In this document: positions 59,807 to 64,000 of the stretch, piece after piece
How positions within the stretch are numbered: position 1 is the stretch's first letter
How the letters are laid out: each line of letters begins with the position of its first letter
Assembly: GCF_014650815.1 (NCBI RefSeq)
Contig: NZ_BMVR01000005.1
Coordinates: 565,484 to 629,483 of the forward strand
Reading direction: 5' to 3'
Source of the DNA: Streptomyces flavofungini
Lineage (GTDB): Bacteria; Actinomycetota; Actinomycetes; Streptomycetales; Streptomycetaceae
Length of the DNA stretch: 64,000 nt
Position numbers and translations under genes: made by a program
Notes under the pieces: model-generated
The model's input: the letters and a program-made list of their open reading frames with translations, nothing else
Databases searched by the model: none
What the model was told of the DNA's origin: nothing

Positions 59807-61003
59807 ATGACCACGCTGCCCGCATCCCTGGCCGAAGCCCGTTCCCTGCTCGCGGAGTTCCCCGTCGTCGACGGTCACAACGACCTGCCGTGGGCGCTGC
59901 GCGAGAAGGCCGGGTACGACATCGACCGCCTGGACATCGCCGCCGACCAGACGGGCCGGCTGCACACGGACATCGGGCGGCTGCGGGCGGGCGGCGTCGG
60001 CGCGCAGTTCTGGTCGGTGTACGTCCGCGCGGACATGGCCGGCGACACGGCGGTCAGCGCGACGCTCGAACAGATCGACTGCGTACGCCGGTTGCTGGCC
60101 CGCTACCCCGCGGACCTGCGCGCCGCCCTGACCGCCGCCGACATGGAGGCGGCCCGCGGCGAGGGCCGCATCGCCTCCCTGATGGGCGCCGAGGGCGGCC
60201 ACTCCATCAACAACTCGCTGGCCACGCTGCGGGCGCTGCACACCCTCGGCGTGCGGTACATGACGCTCACGCACAACGACAACATCGCCTGGGCGGACTC
60301 GGCGACGGACGAGCCGGGCGTCGGCGGGCTCTCCCCGTTCGGCCACGAGGTGGTCCGGGAGATGAACCGCGTCGGCATGCTCGTGGACCTCTCCCACGTC
60401 GCGGCGACGACGATGCGGGCGGCCCTGGACACCTCGGTCGCGCCGGTGGTCTTCTCGCACTCCTCCGCCCGCGCGGTGTGCGACCACCCCCGCAACATCC
60501 CGGACGACGTCCTGGAGCGGCTGCCCGCGAACGGCGGCCTGGCGATGGCCACCTTCGTCCCGAAGTTCGTCCTCCAGGCGGCCGTCGACTGGACCCTCGC
60601 CGCCGACGAGAACATGCGTGCCCACGGCTTCCACCACCTCGACACCACCCCCGAGGCGATGAAGGTGCACGCGGCCTTCGAGGAGTCGACCCCGCGCCCG
60701 ATCGCCACCGCCGCCACGGTCGCCGACCACCTCGACCACATGCGCGAGGTCGCGGGCGTCGACCACATCGGCATCGGCGGCGACTACGACGGCACCGCCT
60801 TCACGCCGTCCGGCCTCGACGACGTCGCGGGCTACCCGAACCTCATCGCGGAACTCCTCGACCGAGGCTGGTCCACGTCCGACCTCGCCAAGCTGACCTG
60901 GCAGAACGCGGTGCGCGTGCTCGGCGCGGCGGAGGACGTGGCGCGGGACCTGCGGTCCCGGCGGGGTCCGTCGATCGCGACGCTGGAGCAGTTGGACGGC
61001 TGA
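59807..61003 (+). CDS. Membrane-type dipeptidase (peptidase family M19)
   Basis: This is a 398-residue zinc dipeptidase. The first metal site is [15 protein letters not shown] (near residue 18), Glu is in [14 protein letters not shown] (near 125), and [11 protein letters not shown] and [21 protein letters not shown] supply the His ligands. [13 protein letters not shown] near 325 is the C-terminal catalytic segment. No signal peptide is present. The ATG is 4 nt past the purE stop. In S. coelicolor-like genomes it is a fixed neighbour of purE. Possible substrates are wall-derived or D-containing dipeptides. Confidence 0.93.
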   Translation: MTTLPASLAEARSLLAEFPVVDGHNDLPWALREKAGYDIDRLDIAADQTGRLHTDIGRLRAGGVGAQFWSVYVRADMAGDTAVSATLEQIDCVRRLLARYPADLRAALTAADMEAARGEGRIASLMGAEGGHSINNSLATLRALHTLGVRYMTLTHNDNIAWADSATDEPGVGGLSPFGHEVVREMNRVGMLVDLSHVAATTMRAALDTSVAPVVFSHSSARAVCDHPRNIPDDVLERLPANGGLAMATFVPKFVLQAAVDWTLAADENMRAHGFHHLDTTPEAMKVHAAFEESTPRPIATAATVADHLDHMREVAGVDHIGIGGDYDGTAFTPSGLDDVAGYPNLIAELLDRGWSTSDLAKLTWQNAVRVLGAAEDVARDLRSRRGPSIATLEQLDG

Positions 61004-61067
61004 CGGCGGGGCAACGGGCTTTCGGGGCGCGGCTGTTGGGGTCGCGCCCCGGCTTCGCGGCAAGTTA

Positions 61068-61096
61068 TGGACTGGGCAGTCCAAATGAGTTAGCGT
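61068..61096 (+). promoter_or_regulatory. Promoter overlapped by a 16-bp palindrome
   Basis: TGGACT (61068-61073) and TAGCGT (61091-61096) are 17 nt apart. The -35 box is one half of the palindrome TGGACTGGGCAGTCCA (61068-61083; 7-bp arms around GG). This is a TetR/MarR-style operator placed to block RNA polymerase before the hydrolase gene. No regulator gene is next to it in this window. Confidence 0.55.
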
Positions 61097-61175
61097 GCTC
61101 GTGCCGGGGCGGACGTGAACCCGCTCGCCCCGGTATTGGGATGACCAGTACACAACTCCGGTGGGGGAGAGCGAC

Positions 61176-62087
61176 ATGACCGACGCACGACTGACGGACA
61201 CCGAACTGGCCCGCTCGCTGGCAGGCGACTTCACCAGCGCGCACGCCGACGTGAACGGCACCCGGCTGCACTACGTCACCGGCGGCAGCGGCGAACCCCT
61301 CGTGCTGCTCGGCGGCTGGCCGCAGACCTGGTGGCAGTTCCACAAGATCATGCCGACCCTGGCCCGCCGCTACCGCGTCATCGCGGTGGACCTGCGCGGC
61401 ATGGGCGGCTCGGCGAAGCCGGAGAGCGGCTACGACAAGAAGACGATGGCGCGCGACGTGCGCGACCTCGTCCGCCACCTCGGCCACGACAGCGCCCACC
61501 TCGTCGGGCACGACATCGGCGCCATGGTCGCGTACGCCCACGCCGCCAACCACCCCGAGGCCACCCGCAAGGTGGCGCTCCTGGACGTGGCCCACCCCGA
61601 CGAGAACCTCCGGAAGTTCCCTCTGCTCCCGGCGGTCGAAGCCGGCACCGACTGGGAGACCGCCCCCGGCATCTACCTGTGGTGGTTCGCCTTCAACCAG
61701 GTCAAGGGCCTCCCGGAGCAACTGCTCGACGGCCGCATGGGCGCCTTGAGCGACTGGCTCTTCGGTTACCTGCTCAAGGACCAGTCGTCGATCGACGCAC
61801 ACTCCCGTGCCGTGTACGCGGCGGCGTACAGCACCCCGGACGCGGTCCGTGCGGGCAACGCCTGGTACCAGACCTTCCGCCAGGACGTGGCCGACTTCGC
61901 GACCTACGAGCCGGTACGCACCCCGCTCCTCGGCCTCGCGGGCGAGCGCAACCTCGCCTACCTGCGCGAGACCCTCGCCCGCCACGGCACGGACGCGGTG
62001 GTGCGCGCCGTACCGGACTCGGGCCACTACCTGCCGGAGGAGCAGCCGGAGTTCGTCACCGGGCAGCTGGTCGAGTTCTTCGGCTGA
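61176..62087 (+). CDS. Alpha/beta-fold hydrolase (epoxide hydrolase/haloacid dehalogenase group)
   Basis: This is a 303-residue cytoplasmic enzyme. VLLGGWPQTWWQFHKIMPTL holds the oxyanion HGxP-like segment, AVDLRGMGGSAKPESGYDKK follows, and the nucleophile elbow is HLVGHDIGAMVAYAHA with Asp instead of Ser. His is in PDSGHYLPEEQP near 285. The Asp nucleophile places it with epoxide hydrolases and fluoroacetate or haloalkane dehalogenases, not esterases. The GGGGGAGAG ribosome site selects the ATG at 61176. A palindromic operator lies in its promoter. Confidence 0.87.
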   Translation: MTDARLTDTELARSLAGDFTSAHADVNGTRLHYVTGGSGEPLVLLGGWPQTWWQFHKIMPTLARRYRVIAVDLRGMGGSAKPESGYDKKTMARDVRDLVRHLGHDSAHLVGHDIGAMVAYAHAANHPEATRKVALLDVAHPDENLRKFPLLPAVEAGTDWETAPGIYLWWFAFNQVKGLPEQLLDGRMGALSDWLFGYLLKDQSSIDAHSRAVYAAAYSTPDAVRAGNAWYQTFRQDVADFATYEPVRTPLLGLAGERNLAYLRETLARHGTDAVVRAVPDSGHYLPEEQPEFVTGQLVEFFG

Positions 62088-62104
62088 ACCCGCCCGGACA
62101 CGCG

Positions 62105-62139
62105 CGTCGCCCTCTCCCCGGCGCGGGGAGAGGGCGACG
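62105..62139. terminator. Strong terminator after the hydrolase gene
   Basis: This is a perfect 15-bp stem (62105-62119 with 62125-62139) with a 5-nt loop, 18 nt past the hydrolase stop. It also faces the end of the acyl-CoA dehydrogenase remnant. Confidence 0.8.
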
Positions 62140-62165
62140 TCTCGTGCGGTGGGGCGATCCCGGAA

Positions 62166-62228
62166 CTACGGCAGGTTGCGCGCCATCACGATGCGCTGGA
62201 CCTGGTTCGTGCCCTCGTAGATCTGCGT
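62166..62228 (-). pseudogene. 3' remnant of an acyl-CoA dehydrogenase gene
   Basis: Reading leftwards from 62228, the sequence encodes STQIYEGTNQVQRIVMARNL followed by P and a stop at 62166. This is the unmistakable C-terminus of acyl-CoA dehydrogenases, where an intact gene has K-I before TQIYEGTNQ. An in-frame TAA lies immediately upstream, and no dehydrogenase sequence precedes it. The rest of the gene has been displaced, so the break is the junction with an inserted element. Confidence 0.85.
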
Positions 62229-62333
62229 GCTTTACAGCATGTATCGCTCTGACCTGCATGAACACCCCCTTCATGGGGTGCCTCCCCAGCATTTCCCCAT
62301 GATCATCCGTACGTGAGGCGTTGCCGTCGCTGG
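62229..62333. other. Junction segment between the core genome and accessory element
   Basis: This segment follows the dehydrogenase break directly. It is lower in GC than the core and contains the hairpin CACCCC/GGGGTG (62263-62280), a GCATG at 62237-62241 and GCATGAA nearby. It is the likely location of an attachment-site arm. No gene is visible in it. Confidence 0.45.
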
Positions 62334-63182
62334 TCAGCCCAGGGATGCCACCGCGTCCGCGATGAGGGCGCGGGCCGCCGCTCCCCGTACGGCCTGCTGC
62401 GAGAGGCGTTCAAAGGCACGGGCGTATAGCTCTACCTGGCTGGGCTGTGTGAGCGTGGAGGCGGCGTCCAAGGTGTCGGCGTGCACCCTCTGGTCGTCGA
62501 AGATCGTGAAGGTCGGCATGGGCCAAACGGCCCGTTGTTCCGAGAACGGGACGATGCCCACGGCGACGTTCTGAAGGTCCATGACCCCGAGCAGGTGGCC
62601 GAGCTGCGCCGCCATGGTTTCGGCGCCGCACAGTCGATACCGCAACACCGACTCCTCCAACACGAAGGAGAACCGGCGCCCGCCCTTGCTCAGCACCTCG
62701 TTACGCCGTATCCGGGCTGCCACGGCCTCGCTCACGTCGTCCGGTGTCCCTCGGAAATCCGCGATGGAGGACAGCAAGGCGGAGGCGTACCCCGGTGTCT
62801 GAAGGAAGCCAGGAATCACGTCGGATACGTAAACGCGGAAGCTCTTAGTTTGTTGATACAGGTCGCCGGTGCTCTCTTGCAGGCGCCGGAGGCCGGTCCG
62901 CTGAAGCCGCTTCCACTCGACATGCGCTTCAGCGGACTGTCTGTTGGCCGCGATCAGATCGGGGGCCTGGTCCTCGGCGGCGCAGGCCCGGCACCACTCT
63001 CGGATATCGGCATCGGACGGAGGCGTCTTGGCGTTCTCGATCCGGGACGACTTCGACTCCGACCAACGGCACCTGACGGCCAACTCCCGCCCGCTGATCC
63101 CCGCGTCTTTTCGGATCTCCCGCAGACGGCCAGCCAGGACTTCGCGGGCCTTCTGAACGCGTGAAGAGGGGTGAGGGGACAC
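62334..63182 (-). CDS. XRE-family DNA-binding protein with DUF5753 domain
   Basis: The 282-residue protein has a helix-turn-helix domain at about 15-80 (LREIRKDAGISGRELAVRCR, then WSESKSSRIENAKTPPSDAD). A DUF5753 domain follows at about 100-278 (VYVSDVIPGFLQTPGYASAL, AETMAAQLGHLLGVMDLQNV, ELYARAFERLSQQAV). This combination is extremely frequent in Streptomyces, usually beside a DUF397 or DUF6879 gene, and some members regulate development. The GTG at 63182 has a weak ribosome site. It follows the DUF6879 gene by 14 nt, so they are one operon. Confidence 0.9.
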   Translation of the reverse strand: MSPHPSSRVQKAREVLAGRLREIRKDAGISGRELAVRCRWSESKSSRIENAKTPPSDADIREWCRACAAEDQAPDLIAANRQSAEAHVEWKRLQRTGLRRLQESTGDLYQQTKSFRVYVSDVIPGFLQTPGYASALLSSIADFRGTPDDVSEAVAARIRRNEVLSKGGRRFSFVLEESVLRYRLCGAETMAAQLGHLLGVMDLQNVAVGIVPFSEQRAVWPMPTFTIFDDQRVHADTLDAASTLTQPSQVELYARAFERLSQQAVRGAAARALIADAVASLG

Positions 63183-63196
63183 GGAGTTGGCTTTCG

Positions 63197-63712
63197 TCAG
63201 ACCTTGTACTGGTGGTGCGGGATCGCTCGCTCCCAGACCGCTTCAAACGCAGCGGAGCACAGCTTCACTGCCTCCGGATCGGCCGTGATCTCGTCCTCCA
63301 CCACCACGCCATCACCCGAGAAGTGGTGTACCCGGAGCAGCGTGTCATCGAACAGCCAGAAGTCGTTGCCCGGCAGGGGGATGGTCGTGGCTCGTCGCCG
63401 GGGCAGCCAGCGGACTTGCTCCCCTGCCGTGACGTTGGCATGAGTGACGTAGTGCTCCCAGCGGATGTACTCCGATACCGGCTCGGAGACCACCCGCGCC
63501 CTTCGGATCATCACGCCCCTGGCTACGGTGTCAGCGATCAACTGGTCATAGGGATGCCACCAGGACTCGCGATCCCCCCAGTTGATCCGGTCCCCCTGCT
63601 TCCACGCCTCGAACCGGTCCGTGGCGGCGTAGGAGTCGCGCAGCTCCAGGTGGACGGCGGACCGCTCGCACTGGCCAAGCAGCTCAGCGAAGCTGGGCAC
63701 GCTCGACGGCAT
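63197..63712 (-). CDS. DUF6879 family protein
   Basis: The 171-residue soluble protein fits DUF6879: FAELLGQCERSAVHLELRDSYA at the start, a long acidic/aromatic middle with WWHPYDQLIADTVARGVMIR and RWEHYVTHANVTAGEQVRWL, and FWLFDDTLLRVHHFSGDG near residue 120. It is a regular partner of XRE/DUF5753 genes. GGAGG six nt before the ATG at 63712 selects that start over the GTG at 63715. Function is unknown, and a toxin/antitoxin-like or regulatory pair has been proposed for such neighbours. Confidence 0.83.
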   Translation of the reverse strand: MPSSVPSFAELLGQCERSAVHLELRDSYAATDRFEAWKQGDRINWGDRESWWHPYDQLIADTVARGVMIRRARVVSEPVSEYIRWEHYVTHANVTAGEQVRWLPRRRATTIPLPGNDFWLFDDTLLRVHHFSGDGVVVEDEITADPEAVKLCSAAFEAVWERAIPHHQYKV

Positions 63713-63938
63713 CACACGCCTCCCTAATCATCGGGATCATCCGGGCCGGAAGCCTGACGATGGCTTCGCCATCAGGTACCGGACCGTTCGCGGGGCTGGT
63801 TGCCTCGCACTCCGCCTGAGTCTCGGTGCTCGGCTTCCATCCCTGCAACAAGATCTCCTGAGCCTCCGCGTCCGCCCACACAGTGGGGCAGTGGTCCCGG
63901 TCAGTTTCAGGGTCGATGCCGACGAACTCTGTGGCCAT
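63684..63938 (-). CDS. Small hypothetical protein, first gene of the accessory operon
   Basis: The 84-residue acidic protein (TEFVGIDPETDRDHCPTVWA, EIVLQGW-like centre, MIREACDAVERAQLR end) starts at an ATG with GGGAG 6 nt upstream. Its end overlaps the start of the DUF6879 gene by 29 nt in another frame, so it is coupled to it. The pattern (small protein, DUF6879, XRE/DUF5753) is common in Streptomyces, but I recognise no function. Confidence 0.75.
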   Translation of the reverse strand: MATEFVGIDPETDRDHCPTVWADAEAQEILLQGWKPSTETQAECEATSPANGPVPDGEAIVRLPARMIPMIREACDAVERAQLR

Positions 63939-64000
63939 GGCTGGCTCCCTGGTCTAGATGCTTGCTCGGACTTGCACAAGCTTCGCCGACCAGTGAGGAC

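Noticed and set aside
62056-62292. Leftward 78-codon frame over the core/element junction
   Set aside because: It spans a terminator, the dehydrogenase remnant in another frame and the junction segment, so it is a chance frame.

Overview
This is high-GC actinobacterial DNA, almost certainly a Streptomyces chromosome. The evidence is the GC-rich third codon positions, frequent GTG starts, ATGA/GTGA stop-start overlaps, and a tRNA-Leu(UAA) of the bldA type. From memory, the gene order matches the S. coelicolor core around SCO3097 down to SCO3058, read in the opposite direction, with several accessory insertions. About 60 genes are called.

Region 1 (1-17 kb) is core cell-wall and energy metabolism. 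It holds a c-di-AMP riboswitch leading into rpfA, enolase, a DivIC/FtsB-like septation protein, a DUF501 protein, an exopolyphosphatase, a type II NADH dehydrogenase behind a near-perfect Rex operator, a cyclopropane fatty acid synthase, a MacB-type ABC exporter pair, bldA, a VOC protein, pobA, a Bax inhibitor-1 protein and three small hypotheticals. Region 2 (17.9-25.3 kb) has a thiolase, an SGNH hydrolase, cystathionine beta-synthase, a small membrane protein, a secreted beta-carbonic anhydrase and an NCS1 permease.

Region 3 (25.3-38.6 kb) looks accessory. It contains a collapsed quaternary-amine ABC transporter remnant divergent from an ammonia-lyase homologue that lacks the normal Ala-Ser-Gly cofactor triad, followed by an RpiR regulator. 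A four-gene operon of Roadblock/LC7 proteins comes next, then an APC permease, a GNAT/reductase/glycosyltransferase operon, a hemerythrin gene with a TTA codon divergent from a LysR regulator, and an atypical type III PLP decarboxylase.

Region 4 (38.6-44.7 kb) is the histidine-utilisation operon hutU, M20 amidohydrolase, hutF, hutI. No HutG-type gene is visible, so the M20 enzyme may do that step. Region 5 (44.7-47.2 kb) is a SigB-family sigma factor divergent from an anti-sigma antagonist and an anti-sigma kinase. Region 6 (47.5-52 kb) is a four-gene cluster for cell-surface proteins: two predicted sortase substrates built from the same Cys-containing domain, flanking two secreted, membrane-anchored beta-sandwich proteins. 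Its layout recalls the Csc/WxL surface clusters of Firmicutes. Region 7 (52-62 kb) has a secreted esterase, a POT peptide transporter, a two-component system, GtrA, purK-purE, an M19 dipeptidase and an alpha/beta hydrolase.

At about 62.23 kb the core ends abruptly. Only the last 20 codons of an acyl-CoA dehydrogenase remain, followed by accessory genes (XRE/DUF5753, DUF6879, a small protein). This looks like one end of an integrated element. A family of roughly 60-100 bp GC-rich repeats recurs at five places. In one it supplies the cfa stop codon, and in another it lies in frame at the start of the M20 gene.
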